Source: Rhizoclosmatium globosum (lineage: Eukaryota; Chytridiomycota; Chytridiomycetes; Chytridiales; Chytriomycetaceae). Taken from it: a stretch of 52,969 nt of DNA. Made by a program: the position numbers and the translations under genes. The notes beneath the pieces were generated by a model that did not search any database, had not been told where the DNA came from, and saw nothing but the letters and a program-made list of their open reading frames with translations. Shown here piece after piece: positions 1-12,776 of this stretch; position 1 is the first letter of the stretch; the number at the start of each line of letters is the position of its first letter. The DNA is taken from the NCBI GenBank assembly GCA_002104985.1, contig MCGO01000244.1, positions 1 to 52,969 on the forward strand. The letters are read 5' to 3'.

Positions 1-3000
1 TGGAGACGAAAACGGTGTTGGCGTTGCTTATGACGATATTCATCTCTTGAGATACAGTTGGTGCTGGAGAAACGGCGGAGATAATAGTGGTTGTCTGATC
101 GGGGCTACTAGTTTGTATAAAAGTTAAAGATTTGTCAACAATATCCTTTCGAGATGTGATGACATTGGACGAGGTTAGAACTGGCCCTATGGTGGTTGTA
201 ATAACAGCTGTCGATGTCTTTGATGTATTTGTAGTAGTGGCAGCAATGATAGCAACATTTGATGTCCCGAGGGCACAAATGTCTCAGATGTCGAGATGAA
301 TGACTTTTGGATAGATGTAGCAATAGATCCCGTCTCAACAGGTTTGTTCACAACTCCAACTCCATTCACAACCACAAACCCAACATCCCCATCCGCACGC
401 TTTCCGGATATCAAACTAACACTGAACGCGATAGAGGCGATAGCCTTGTTCTCAGAGTACACAGAAACAGTCAACGTAGTTCCAGCCGCATTCAAATCCA
501 ACGAGAAACCATTCGCTTTTGTACGTGCTGTCTAGAACGTAGCTGAACCCAACACCTTTCATGGCTCCGATAGTAGCGGTATTGATTTTGAAGGAACACG
601 TCGCGTCGTTGTAAACTTGAATGTTGTCTGCAGAAGGAAGGCCGTTGAACTAAAACAGAACGCGTTAATACAAATTTGGACTCAACAAATACACACAACC
701 TTATACTGACGACTTGTAATCAAGACCACAACCGCATTCGACCCTGCCCCAAATGGTGCACCCAAGAATGCAACGGGTGCATCGCCAGCACGGATAGACT
801 CCGTGATTTGGAAGAGCGAAGAACCGACTTGGTTCGCGTTGAGGTGGTTGAGAGATCCAGGAACGAGTGCATTCAAACTTGCAATGATTTCCGTCGTGTC
901 GCCGTTGTAGTTTTGCATTGGTGTACCAGATGGAATCGGGCCAGATGCGATAGAAGCAATCAAAGAAGATGGGGCCTTTGGGACGCAGACGGAAGGGGTC
1001 GTTGCGGAGACGGAAGTCGTGACTGAAATCGCAGATAACGTGGTGGAAATGGATCTTGTTTGGGTACCTTCAGTTGTTGATGATTTCAATGACGAGGCCA
1101 TAGCAGTATGCGATGAGGAAATTTGGCTGAGGGATGCGAAATCTGTAGAAACAGACGGAATGGTGGTCGATTTCTGTTCCAAACTGGAACTGGGAATTTC
1201 CGCGAGACTTGTAGAGGAACTGATTGATGCGGTTGATGCGGCAATAGTTGAAATCAGCGATTCTGAGTTACTAGTAACAGTGCTTGTATCCATTGTTGAA
1301 AAGGTTATTGCATTGGTGGAAGATTCTACGGTGGTTGAGATCGAAACGGTGCCTGTCGCCGAGCTCATAACAGCGGAAGAAATTGTAAAAAGTGTACTTG
1401 TTGTTGCGGTTGATACTGCAGTGCTTGAACTTAATGTTAGGGCTGTGCTTATTGCTGTTGTAACGACTGGGCAGTTTGCGTTTTGATTTGGGTCCCCAGT
1501 GAAACAGTTTCCAGATATATCCACAGAAAGGGACGCATAAGTTCTAAACCGTGCGTTGTCAGAACATGGTTGTCAAGCACATTCACTCACCTTCGATCTT
1601 CCGAGTCAGGGTAACTTTCTCCGAATCCCAATAGATTGCCAGTCAAGTCGAGGAAATTTAGGTGCTCTGGCAACTTTGGAATTGGTCCCGTAAATTTACT
1701 ATTGGTTATTTTTCTATTTTGAAATTAGAATCCAAACTCATGAAATTCAGTATCTTCAACGTACAAATTGACCAATCCGAAAATGCCGCTGAAGTCAGGC
1801 AGTGGCTCATTGATAGTTGATGAATCGAGAGCGCTTATATGATCTGTAAGCAAAGAAATTGAAATCAAAAAACAGACACTCACAATCCTTGGAAAGTGTT
1901 TCCAGCTCCGTTACAATCAATAACCAGACTACCACCACCACCATGGGAAAACGGCGGAGTGCAACATGGGTTTGCACATGGATCACAAGCTTGACGTTTT
2001 GAAAATTGGATCCAATCATCAAGCTCACGCTTGCAACGAACATTGAGATCTCGACGACATGAACGTTCAGACAAGTCACGACGTTTACTAAGTGGACAAC
2101 ACACGGCGTTTGGGTTGATAAAGACTTTTGGCCAGATGTTGTTCAACTGCTGGCAAGGTTCAGGTTGCGGGCAAGCAGGGTTTCCGGTCAAATTGTAGTC
2201 GTCGTTGTTATCAAAACAATTGAAATTTAATTCCTGCAATGTCGCTGCATCTAGGCCAGAAGGAAGTCTTCCAGACAATAGGTTAAAGCGCAGTGTGCTA
2301 AAGCTCTGTTAGGGCAAGCATTACTTCCAGTGACTTACAATTTCACATTTTGCTGTAAAAAGCTGAGAAGAGAAGGAGTCAAAGATCCAGTTAAAGAGTT
2401 ATCGGACAAGTCCAATGTGGTAAGCTTGGTCAGTTGCGTCAAATCTGGGAGCGGCCCAAGCAAGCCGATTCCAACGGCGGTTCTAAACCCACTGTCAAAC
2501 AGCGTCTAATTGAAAAATTTAGTACTTACAGGGTACTGATTGCTTTGCCGTCCAGTGATGATGTAATCCTACAGCATAAGACTTTTAAGTATTTATCACA
2601 CAATCTAAGCTGAAAATACTTTTTCTGAATAAAGGCTTCCTCATCAACTGAAAGACACTTATTTGCATCCACAGAGGTAAAAGCCGACGGCCAAGCGTTT
2701 TTCAAGAAATCACAATCGGCACTGTACTGAGGACAGTCGTGATTTAAGGAGAGTCCTCTGTCTTCTTGGTCGTCGAAGCAATTTTCATCCACTACACTTA
2801 ATCTATCTGCAAGCGAGGCGGGAATGCTTCCAGTCAGAAGATTGCTGGACAAATCACTGGACAACGTTTAGTGGTTATTGTGCATTGATTCAAGCAAACT
2901 CACAGTTTTGAGACATATTTGCCCATGTTACTCATAAAGGTGTCAATGTCGCCAGTCATCTTATTATTTGAAAGGTCAAGATTCATAATACTGTCAAAAT

Positions 3001-3371
3001 CTGTTGCATAGAGCTGTGGTAGTTTTGTAAGGCCATATCCCGACACAGTCCTGTGAAAACACAACCGTGAGGAAACGAAACCCAAAGAACCTTGTGGTAC
3101 ATACAATGAAATGATACGATTATCAAATAATTGGGTATCTCTGCGTTTGTTCCAATAAGAGTAATGTCCTACTATCGAATTTAACTCACAAGATTTTACT
3201 TCCATCGACTGTATGGACACCAGAGCATGCTGCTGAATCAGCGGTTGCGAAGGCCTCAGGGATTTGATCATGAAGGGCAACGCATTCTGTAGCTGAGCCG
3301 TTCACAGTGCTTGGCGCAAGGGCAAACGTGATCAGAAGGATCGAGGGAAGCGTCCAAATGCTCGGCAGCAT
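1..3371 (-). CDS. Secreted LRR and Ser/Thr-rich cell-surface protein, copy A (3' end beyond window)
   Basis: The chosen ATG at 3369-3371 begins a signal peptide (MLPSIWTLPSILL...), followed by a Cys-containing N-cap. Short exons then give plant-type leucine-rich repeats (LDLSNNKMTGDI; DLSSNLLTGSIP). Two Cys-rich segments follow (about 2860-2640 and 2278-1880), then a long Ser/Thr-rich stalk (1524-1000). Next comes a block shared with copies B and C (LNANQVGSSLFQITESIR, 880-760), and after an intron a conserved segment ending VGFVVVNGVGVVNK (655-345). The Ser/Thr-rich reading frame is still open at base 1. Against copy B there is one extra base near 503-507 and a compensating shift near 230-265, so the middle of the conserved segment lies in another frame. 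Known for such layouts: an extracellular wall or adhesion role. Inferred here; substrate unknown. Exon borders are approximate. Confidence 0.72.
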
Positions 3372-3710
3372 AAGGTGTGAAGCAGAGAGTGTGCTTTTGA
3401 GTTTTGGAAAAGAATGTGCCGACGAGTCGATTTTAAAGAGGGGTTCGGGGAAATAGGAAATTTTTTTAGCAAACTTGTGGCTCAAATCTGTTGACTTTGC
3501 TTATTTGAGCCACATGTTTGAGCCACATGTAGAACATCTGTGTGCGAAAAGTAAATGAATAAACTGTTTATAGAAAACATCGTCAATGTGGTTCGATGAT
3601 TGGGACGGTTTAAACTTGACTGGAAGCAAATAGAAGGAAAATTAAAGATTTATTAACTTGAAGGTATCCTATAGGAAAGGAACTTAAATTCCAAAATCCT
3701 GTTGACCTCC

Positions 3711-4920
3711 TCAAGGAGCTCCAGCAGTTGCGGCAACGATAGCCTCCTCCAAACTCGCATGGAAATACTTCAGTCCTTTAGCAAATCCACTTGGGAAATG
3801 CGACATAGCCTCTGAATCGACTGGACCGGCGCCACCTGCAAAATCGACAGTAGTGAAAGATGCGTTGGATCCACTCCTTTTCAGTGCTGGTTTTGTGATT
3901 TCATTTGCGTCCACCACAGAACCTTTCAACGGGTTGTCATCTTGACCTGAAGTACCCGAAAATCCAAGAGCCTCAGAAGCCTTGACACGCATTTTGTTGA
4001 GGAACGAACTGATTGAAGCTGATCGAGTGAGGGACGGAGCTGGAGGTGGAGTTGTTCGTTTTGTCGAATCTGAAGCTGGAGAATCTGATTGACTTTCAAC
4101 GGAGCCTTTTCTTTCATGAATAAGAGTGGATGAGGATGGGATGGAGGGACGTCGAGGGTTCGAGTATTGACGGGATCGTAGAGGGACGGTAGTAATTCCG
4201 AGGCCGGCTTCGGTAGGAACCAAGTGAGGATTTGATGGACGAGAAGGAATGCGTCGCAGTTTTGGACTTGGAGGAACGGCTTGTTCGTCCACAGACATTT
4301 CAGCCGACGAACCACTGTTTCTCAAAGAAGGTTTCCTGACAATTGAAGAAGAGCGGGATCTACGCATAACTGGAGGCGGAGAGTAGGCGCCTTCAGAGAT
4401 GTATTCGGTTGGAGGCGTGAGATTTGATGAAGGGGGAGTTGTTGCTGAGTCAGCCGCTGGATTGTACGTTGCAACACGGATCAGTCTGTTCATGTGCTGA
4501 GACTTGATTGAGACAAAGTGGATTGGAATGTGCCGATTTGTGAACTTGAACAGAAAGTCTTTTGTTGCGAGAAGTGTTTGGAGACCCGTGGCATCAACGT
4601 ACTCGACGTGTTCAAGATTCAGGATCAGGGCAGTCAGGCATTGGCTCTGCATTCAGGTGGGCCATAGGGCAGTGGTTAGCTGGATGCCACTGATCTGATC
4701 GCTCAAGCTTCTGCTGATGAGTGATACATACCGATTGGGGCTCCGTGCTGATGGCTACTGAGATTGTCTCCAAGAAGACATGGGCTTCAGGGTACTTGAG
4801 TGGCAGGGTTGGAGTGTAGACGTAGAGACCAGTGGAAGGATGGAAGGACATTGGATGGTTGATACACGTGTGTGTGGGGCTTATTGGAAAGAGACTTCTT
4901 TTTTGGGCACGTTTTTCCAT
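3711..4920 (-). CDS. Stand-alone STAS-domain protein
   Basis: Two exons, 4920-4732 and 4646-3711, are joined across an 85-bp GT-AG intron and give about 374 residues. Residues 25-130 look like a STAS domain of the kind found at the C-terminus of SulP/SLC26 anion transporters: the strand LTALILNLEHVEYVDATGL is followed by a helix (QTLLATKDFLF) and a second strand (IPIHFVSI). The remaining 240 residues are Ser/Pro/Arg-rich and look disordered. No transporter membrane helices precede the domain; only a short leader (MEKRAQKRSLF) does. The start at 4918-4920 is the only in-frame ATG upstream of the domain. It is either a soluble STAS regulator or a detached SulP tail. The family call is fairly secure; the function is not. 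Confidence 0.7.
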
Positions 4921-5263
4921 CTTATCAAATGTGAAAGGTTCGGGCTTGGCAACACGCGCGTGTGGATGACGACAACGAAAATGCAATTACGGAAACAACA
5001 ACCCAATCAATTGCGCAATCGGAAGCTGCACCAAATAACAATCGAACAACAATCAAAAAACAACTTGTTTGCGTAATAACAAGTGCTTAGATGGTGCCCC
5101 CTCCCATGTGTGTTGAGCAAAGGGTAAATAAAGTGTCTCGTTATCTTATTTATGGAGTGTCTTTATATCTTATTGCATCTAGATATTAACTCTGCTTGGA
5201 TAGTTATGATTGAATAAAATAAGAGATTGTCACTCAATTCCTGAAAATTGTCTGTTGGTTCAG

Positions 5264-8200
5264 ATGGCTTCTGAACAACAACATCCAACCCATGTCCCGA
5301 ATCTCGAGACGTCTCTTTCATCTTCAGATGTTATCGATCCATCTCGCGTTTCAACTATCGACTTGAAGCCTCCATCAGCCGCCGATGCTGTCATCCAAAC
5401 ACCAACATCTCATAAACAGACTATCTCTGGATCTTCCTCGTCTCTCACATCGAAAAAGAACTCTGCGAAAACTCATCACCAAGTTTCCGCAGTAGCCCCC
5501 GAATCCGAAAACGAGGAAGAAAAAGCAGCGAAATTAAAACGCGTATGGATGTTTCGTAACGATAAGGACGTGATCAACCTGGTCAGTCACTTCTTCAATT
5601 TGTTTTATATTTAATCGAATGAGTTTCGCTCACATTAACCTTCATTCCAGTGTACTAACAATGGAATAACCGAACCTACATTCGTTACAAAACTCAAAAC
5701 TGTCACGCGTCTCGAAATGTGTCACTTCAACTATCCAAATATTGTGGGGTTATCTCCATTTGCAGCCAGCCTCACGACTCTGTGTCTCGTCGCGCAGGAC
5801 GTGCGAAGTATGGTTGGATTGGAGGAATGTACAGGATTAGAAGAGCTTTGGATATGTGAGACGAGAATTAGCGCGATTTGTGGATTGGAGAATTGTAGAA
5901 AATTGAAGCGGCTGTTTTTGTGAGTTGGATACTGGGAATCACCCTGTTTTGACATGAGTTATCCCGGATTAGGTACAGTAACAAAATCAAAAGAATTCAA
6001 GGATTAGAGACACTGGAAAACTTGGAAACGCTCTGGCTGTCGGATAATGGTTGGTGTCATGTATGCTTTGGTTTTGATTTTTCAAACTGACATCACTTCA
6101 AGAGATCACTAGAATCGAGAAACTGCGAACTCTAAAGAGCTTGAAGGAACTTCACCTTGGAAACAATAAAATCAGTTCCATTGGAGAATCTCTGAATGAA
6201 AACATGAGCCTTGAGGTATGTCGTCTCAGACTCGACGACCTTTTCTCGCATACAAACACTTAATCATAGACCCTCAACATATCCGGAAACAAACTCTCGT
6301 CCTTCCGCGATATTCTTTTCCTCGCCATCCTCCCCTCCCTCACATCTCTCAGCCTCTCCGACCCAAACTACGCCGACAACCCCCTCTGTTCCCTCTCCAA
6401 CTATCAAACCCACGTCATATACCACCTCCCACAACTCCACATTCTCGACACCCTCGACGTAACCGACGAATCCCGCCGAATCATATCCGCAACCGTCCTC
6501 AAAAAACGAATGTACTACAACATGCGCATCAGAACCATAAAACGAAACACAAACTTCCTCATCAAGATGCTTCAAGTCCGAACTGACGCCGATGCAAAGC
6601 AGATTGAAGATGTGTTGGTTGACCTTTTGAAAGCGGAGAAGGTTGTTCAAAGGATGTATGATGACTTGGAGTTGCCGGTTCAACAGCAGAGTGAAAGGGG
6701 AGGGAAGCAGGGGAGTAGCGGTGTGACTCAGTTGGAGGAATCGAGGGTGAGAGTTCGGCAGCTTGTTGACTCGAAAATGAAGATTCTGGATAACTTTCAT
6801 CAACATAAGAGGGATGTTGTTACACAGATTATTGAGCAGAGTGATATGGCCATCAGGTAACATTACAGCGAAACCCCTGTCCCTTTATGGTTAACCAACT
6901 GTAATCAGGAAACTGTTGATGGAACTCGAAACCGGCGGAAACGTTCGCTTTGAAGACGATCAATCCAACGAAACGTGGTTTGAAATCTGCGAGTCACTTG
7001 TCAAGAGTATGATTCTTCGCTCGAATCATGTTTCAGAGAACAAACGGATTCAGATTCATCGGATTTCTAAAATTCATAATCGACACTTGAAGAACACGTT
7101 TGAGGTATTGTTGAATTGGAATCTGTTGTTTATAATGGTTGGATATAGACGAAAGTCAAGGCAATGACTGAACCGTTGCACTCTCTGGAGTACATTTGTT
7201 TCCAAGGTGTGCCCTTCGAAGGTGGAGCTGCTACGGAGGATATCTTTCAGTCTGTGGAGCATGGTTTTACAGCCAACTCGTCTCTGGAAAGCACCCCATC
7301 AGGAATACAAAAGACGGTGTTGACTCCTGCCTTCACAAACTTTTTGGACTTTGCTGACTCTGAGTCTCGTGAAGACCGTAAGAAGCTTCGACAAGCCATC
7401 ATTTTGAGGACTGTTGCGAACCGATGTGCGAGAATTTCTGAGGACGCTGGTGAGTGTTGATTTACGATTTTCATCCGACGGGCTAACGGCTGAACCGATA
7501 GCTCGAAATGGAATCAATTTGGCCGATTACCCTAACGTCGACCTGTTCTTCTACGATCTGGGGCCTAAATCCGCACAAGGCGATGTACCTTGTAGACACT
7601 ATTTTGTAGCCAACAAGGAACTCGCCACCCCAGAGTTCTTTGTTGAGTTTTCGCTTGAATGCGATTTGGACAGATTCACTACAAAAAGTGAAAAGTTGAT
7701 GCTTGATATTGCGTATAGCAATAAGCTGAGTCAAGCAGATATGCCTACGATTGTAACAGAGATTGCGAAGAAGATTTCAGAGAACGATGTAAGGCCCAAT
7801 GTTCCGTTGGTGTATATAGTTTGTTTAAATTGAATATTTTTAGGACGGTTCCGGGATGTTTGATGCGTTCACTATGCCTGTAATTGAGGCGCAGTTTCCT
7901 GAGGTGAAGCGGATTGGAACGTTACAAGGTCCTCCTCCTATAGAACTTACACTGGTAGCTGTTTTGAAAAACCAGACATCAAGGAAAGCTAACATTTCCA
8001 CAGGACGTTCTTAGCAAAAAGGCACCAGCCAACATCACACACCTCAACTTCTCACTCTACTCAAAACTCCCTCCCATGACAACATTTCGACTCTTCTCTT
8101 CCATTCGAAACCTCATTCTATCACAATGCTGCTTGAAAGAGATCCCAGCAAACTTGAAATACTTCCAAGCCCTTGAGAAACTCGACCTCTCCTTCAACGA

Positions 8201-10560
8201 AATATCAACTATCGCAAACGGTCTCATCGATTCCGCATCTCGTCTCAAAGAACTCGACCTTGCTGGAAACCAAATCTCACTTGCAACTGACTTGGCCCTC
8301 ATTCAAAGCACATTTGTAGACCTAGTCACATTAGATTTGAGGTTGAATCCCGTGTGTAAATGCAAAGGATACATTCCGTTACTACTTGGATTCGGCGGGT
8401 TGCTTAAACTCGACAAGTTGGATGGACGTCGAGTTGATGCGTCTGTGAAACACGCTGACACTCTCTCCATGATTTTGAACAAGAAGGTTGAATGTGCGAC
8501 GGAAGGAAGGGTTATGAAAACTTGGTCTGATGTTTATTATGAGCATTCGTCGACTCAGCAGCACTTGTTTCGACCCTTGTCTGTGCGTACGCAGAGTGGG
8601 TATGGTTCTTCGGCGGCGTTGAATGAGTATTGGAGGATTACGGGAGGTGCGTTTGACGGACACGTTTTCGTGGTTGAGAATATTACCACGCTTGAATTGG
8701 ATAACTGCAATTTGTATAATTTGGATATGCTGCCGATTGGCTTGATTCATCTGAGATGGGCTTCATTCCGCAACAATAATATTCGGGATGTGTCAAGACT
8801 GTCCTTGTGTCCTCGATTGGAGGAGCTCTCGTTGGAGGATAACGAAATCGAATCGATTGATTCGCTTACTTCTCTGGCTGGTCTCACCAAACTCGATGTT
8901 AGCAAAAATCGCATTTCGGCAGTTGAATCGGCTGCAAACTTTACGAGCTTGATGTTACTCAGTCTGGAAAACAATTTGATCAAATCAATTAAGCCGTTTT
9001 CGAAGATGAATTCTCTGATGGAGTTTTGTGAGTTGGTTTATTTTGTTTTCGAAAACCTCATCAAGGATGCTTTAGATATTGGCAATAACTGTATCAGTGA
9101 CCTATACAACATCTTCCCACTGAAGGAACTACCTAGGTTGATCATTCTCGATGTGACAGGAAACCAAGTATGTCAACAGAATCATTACCGAATGTTTACA
9201 ATCTTCCATCTGTCCCGTTTGAAGGTGAGACAATTCCATTGACAACGTTAGAACTAAAATCACCTAGATATTGGACGGCGCAAGCATAACCCCCAAAGAA
9301 CAAGCCTCCGCCAAAGAAATATACCTCGGAAAACTCACAATCGAACTCCTCGGCGCGAAAATCGGTCACTTTAGTTTCCGAAACATCAGTGAACTCGACT
9401 TACGCAACTGCAAAATCCGCGAGGCCGATTGCTTTGTCGGATCTTATGCGACCGAGTTTCGGAACATTCGACGTCTTCAGTTTGATAGTAACCAACTCAG
9501 CACGTTGGATGCGTTTGCTGGACTTCAGGGACTGCGGTGCTTGTGTTTGAATAATAACCGTGTGGAGAAACTGTTGTCCGCGGACCTTCCTGCGGTTGTT
9601 GGATTGAATGGGTGGAGGGTTGATAATTTGGAGTTCCAAAGACGAAACATATTCCCCAATTTGGAAGAGCTTCATTTGGGGAATAATAATATATCGAGGA
9701 TCGCGGATTTGGGGTTGTATCGACTTGGACAGTTGAAGCGCTTGTATTTGCAGGGGAATAAGATCACTCGTGTAAGATGTGCAGGATTATTACCTTCAAA
9801 ATGCTTAAATTTTGAGTAGATTGACGGTCTTGAGCATATGACAACTCTTGTTGAATTGGTGTTGGATAGAAATCAAATCAAGTCAGCAGACCCATCGTCT
9901 TTCCTCTCGTTGATTAACTTGAAGGAACTACATATCAAGTAAGTGGTTTTCTTCAAATGCTTTTGTCAATCAAATTCACAGGGAAAACCGTCTCCGATCG
10001 TTATCTCATTTCGATTGTCTCCCCAACCTTCAGTACCTGTTCCTAAATGCGAACAGAATCAGCGAAGTGATTGAAATCGAGGTACACATCCATTTTATTC
10101 ATTTCGAGACAACTGAACTTTTTTAACATGAAAGAAAATGAAATTACCGAGCCTCCTCGAAATAAGCTTGATTTCAAACACAATCACACGCAAGATACTT
10201 TATCGAGTCGTTGCTGTTCTTCGATTCCCTCAAATTGTGATGATTGATGGTCGAGATGTGAATGAGGATGATCGAAAGCGAGCCGAGGTATACCTTTGCA
10301 TTTTATAGGATAGAAGAACTAATATGATCATCAAAAAGGCATATTCTATGGATCAATGTTTACTGAGAGACGAAACGGCGAATATGATGAAGCCAGCTGT
10401 ATCGATGGGAAATGTGGCTGGTGTCAATATGTCTGCTGCCCAAGTTGCTCAAGCGAAGCTACCTATACGTATAACGTCGGTCGTGTTGGATGGTTTGGAA
10501 ATGAAGCTGGCGGCCAACTCCTCTGGTTTCGGTAGCAACAGCAGGATTCTTCGGGAATAA
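5264..10560 (+). CDS. LRRC9: LRRC9-like leucine-rich repeat protein (flagellar association inferred)
   Basis: A long gene of more than a dozen exons with short introns. It begins with a Ser-rich leader (ATG 5264-5266), then an SDS22-type LRR block (GLETLENLETLWLSDN, LKELHLGNNKI) at 5660-6460. A coiled-coil linker (6500-6860) and a non-LRR middle region (6910-7970) containing RISKIHNRHL follow, and then two further LRR blocks (8030-9240 and 9270-10250). The order LRR, linker, alpha/beta region, LRR, and the cap motif NPVCKCKGY / GNQVCQQNHYRMFTIFHL followed by LDG, match animal LRRC9 as I know the family. LRRC9 is a protein of ciliated eukaryotes, so a role in the zoospore flagellum is plausible but inferred. 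The gene ends SRILRE at 10558-10560. Exon borders were read by eye. Confidence 0.8.
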
Positions 10561-10589
10561 CTTCACTCATTGCTCCTTTCACGGGTTTT

Positions 10590-12035
10590 TTATTGTTTTC
10601 TTTCTACAGTAATAAAACAGTTTACAGTTTTGGAAGGAAAATGAGTGAATATGGGAGATTTGTGGGAGCTGCTTTTGCGAACTACAAAGAATCGTAGTGC
10701 TTCAGCTACAATGAGCTTCATTTCGAGTTTGGCGAGTAAAAACGCGAGACACATTCCTTCACCCATTCCAAAAGGGACAAAATCTGTGGACTGATTCTTG
10801 TCGAAAGCATCGTGGCCGATGAAATTGGACAGACTGAACTTTTGCGCATTTGGGATGAATAGTCCTTGTTCACGAACTGCATCGACGATTGTTCCAGCTG
10901 GGAGATGCACACCATCAAGAACAACATCTTCGACAAGAATTCGAGTTGGGGCTGGAAGGACTGGGAACATTCGCATGGATTCTTTGATGAACGCTTCAAG
11001 ATGGACACCTTTTGAACTGAATGTTGTTTCTGATTCAAACAGGGCAGGATTCGCGACTTCGGCCATGAGAAGGTTCATGTCACTATCGGTGATAGAGTGA
11101 GTAAGATGATACATAACCGTGGCTAACTGCTTCGATGTGGTTTCAAATCCAGCAAAGAGAAGGTCCAAGAAGAGTTCAGCAATTTCCAGATCCGTGAAGC
11201 CATTTCCGTCCGTATCTTTAGATTCAATAAACGCTGATAAAGAATCTGTGAACACTTGTCCTCCATTCATTTGTTTACGACGAGCTGCAGCCATTTCAGT
11301 GCACTTTTTGATAATTCGAGAGCGTGCAGCGATGGCCTTTGGGATCTTGTTCCCAGAAAAGTAATCGATCCAGCGCGGCCTGAATTCGGCCAAGAATCCA
11401 GTCGAGAATGTAATAAAGTCGTCTTCCAGCAGCTCCAACGCCTCCAGTTGATCCAAGTCATCGCCCACCAGAAACACACACACAGCCTTGTATGAATACG
11501 CCTGCACAAACGCCATTGAGTCAATTGCACGCGCTGCTTCACACGCCTCGGCCATATCATTCAGGCTTTTAATTGCCAGAGACTTTAACCTGTCAAAGTG
11601 GAAGCCCAGGGCAGCCTTTGCAAACGCCCTGCCACACAACGCCCTGAGCCGCCTGTGTTCCGATCCAACCACGCGGAAAATTGATGTGTTTCCAAACAGA
11701 TTTGTGAATGAGGGATCGCCAATCAACGGACGAGTTGAGCACTTTGACAGCAACTGCTTCACAAGTTGTGGATTGATCACCATCAAAACAGGCGACGGAA
11801 AGCCGGGAAGCCGCACAAATGTTGGACTGTTTAGTTGGTGCAATCTCAGGGGCCACTCGGACGAGGACACTTCAACAAGGTTCGATTGGAAAATGTATGG
11901 AAATGGCAGTGGAAGTGACGGGAATTGCTTGCTTGTTTTGATGTTGCTGCGATCACTGTCTGTGAGAAGATACCATACTGTGGCTGCAGCCGCAAGTCCA
12001 AGTGTTGCTGGTGCAAGAAACTGGCTTAACGTCAT
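10590..12035 (-). CDS. Cytochrome P450
   Basis: A single 481-residue reading frame from the ATG at 12033-12035, of usual P450 length. It has an N-terminal membrane anchor (residues 9-25, ATLGLAAAATVWYLL). The I-helix oxygen-binding motif is FAGFETTSKQ. The K-helix ExxR is KESMRMFP. The heme-thiolate loop reads FVPFGMGEGMCLAFLLAKLE, with the Cys ligand present. The last Gly of the usual FxxGxxxCxG pattern is Ala here. The protein should be an ER-bound monooxygenase needing a P450 reductase; the substrate cannot be predicted. It converges on the LRRC9 gene with only about 30 bases between stop codons. No intron is apparent, unlike its neighbours. Family assignment is firm. Confidence 0.9.
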   Translation of the reverse strand: MTLSQFLAPATLGLAAAATVWYLLTDSDRSNIKTSKQFPSLPLPFPYIFQSNLVEVSSSEWPLRLHQLNSPTFVRLPGFPSPVLMVINPQLVKQLLSKCSTRPLIGDPSFTNLFGNTSIFRVVGSEHRRLRALCGRAFAKAALGFHFDRLKSLAIKSLNDMAEACEAARAIDSMAFVQAYSYKAVCVFLVGDDLDQLEALELLEDDFITFSTGFLAEFRPRWIDYFSGNKIPKAIAARSRIIKKCTEMAAARRKQMNGGQVFTDSLSAFIESKDTDGNGFTDLEIAELFLDLLFAGFETTSKQLATVMYHLTHSITDSDMNLLMAEVANPALFESETTFSSKGVHLEAFIKESMRMFPVLPAPTRILVEDVVLDGVHLPAGTIVDAVREQGLFIPNAQKFSLSNFIGHDAFDKNQSTDFVPFGMGEGMCLAFLLAKLEMKLIVAEALRFFVVRKSSSHKSPIFTHFPSKTVNCFITVERKQ

Positions 12036-12212
12036 TTCTCGTTATTTAGTACAACTTATGTTACGAAACAATGAGTCAGAAAGGAGAGACAAGTAATAAT
12101 TTAAATAATAGAGACATTAATTTATTGTCATTTATGGGTAACATGCTAAAAAAGATTGCAATGGCGGCAAAAGCGCCTGAAAGAAGTCCGTGTGGCTGGT
12201 TTTGGCTTGTTT

Positions 12213-12419
12213 TTAAAAGAACTTGCTTGAGCTCTTTGCAAAGAACGCAGCGAGCTTGCTCTTCTTGCTTGAAGTGGACTCGACAACAGAAGGGGCCTTG
12301 ATGCTTTCAGAAGAAGAAGCAGCTCGGAGGGAGGCGGCAACAGTCTTCTTCTCCTCCTTCGCAATCTTCATTTGAAGGTAGATGTCGTGGGCGGCAGCAG
12401 AGTCAATTGGTCCTGGCAT
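12213..12419 (-). CDS. Very small protein, type A (MPGPIDSA family), copy 1
   Basis: 68 residues. The N-terminus (MPGPIDSAAAHDIYLQMKIA) is nearly shared with the small proteins starting at 14009 and 23534. A Lys/Ser-rich tail follows, ending SSKFF. No signal peptide, membrane helix or known domain is seen; the first 25 residues could form an amphipathic helix. The start is set by that conservation: the longer open frame upstream lacks similarity and overlaps the promoter motifs. A TATA-like box lies 79 bases upstream, preceded by an AACCCTAA box. Function unknown. The conserved promoter and small size suggest a strongly or stage-regulated protein, which is inference. Confidence 0.62.
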   Translation of the reverse strand: MPGPIDSAAAHDIYLQMKIAKEEKKTVAASLRAASSSESIKAPSVVESTSSKKSKLAAFFAKSSSKFF

Positions 12420-12486
12420 TTGGGTTTGTTTTGGTTTAGGTCTTTGGAGAGAAAGGATGTGGATCGGAGGGCCGGATGTCAATGAG

Positions 12487-12529
12487 CCCCTTTTTATGTT
12501 TCGGAAAAGGTTCGTTCCGAGAACCCTAA
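12487..12529 (-). promoter_or_regulatory. TATA-like box and telobox-like motif of the 12419 small gene
   Basis: On the minus strand CATAAAAAGGGG (12498-12487) lies 79 bases from the ATG. AACCCTAA on the plus strand (12522-12529) reads TTAGGGTT on the gene strand, upstream of the TATA box. The same pair recurs at the other small genes. Confidence 0.5.
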
Positions 12530-12776
12530 TTTTCAAGCGAAAAAAAAACAACGTGATTTGAAGAACACGCGCTTCTGAAATGCGGAACGGGATCTTGAGT
12601 GCTCCGATATCGGGCTTCTGCACAAGTCACCATGAAAGGAGGAAGAGAGTGGTTTCATTCAAAACAAATGACAGAGTGGGAAAAGGTGTTTATTTGTATT
12701 AGAGATTAGAAAGATATTACAGAATGCGATAATGCGATAATGACAACGTAGAATGGCCAGTGCCAAAGACCGAGAT

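Noticed and set aside
11488..12096. 202-residue plus-strand frame opposite the P450
   Set aside because: Antisense shadow of a confident P450 gene with no domain of its own.
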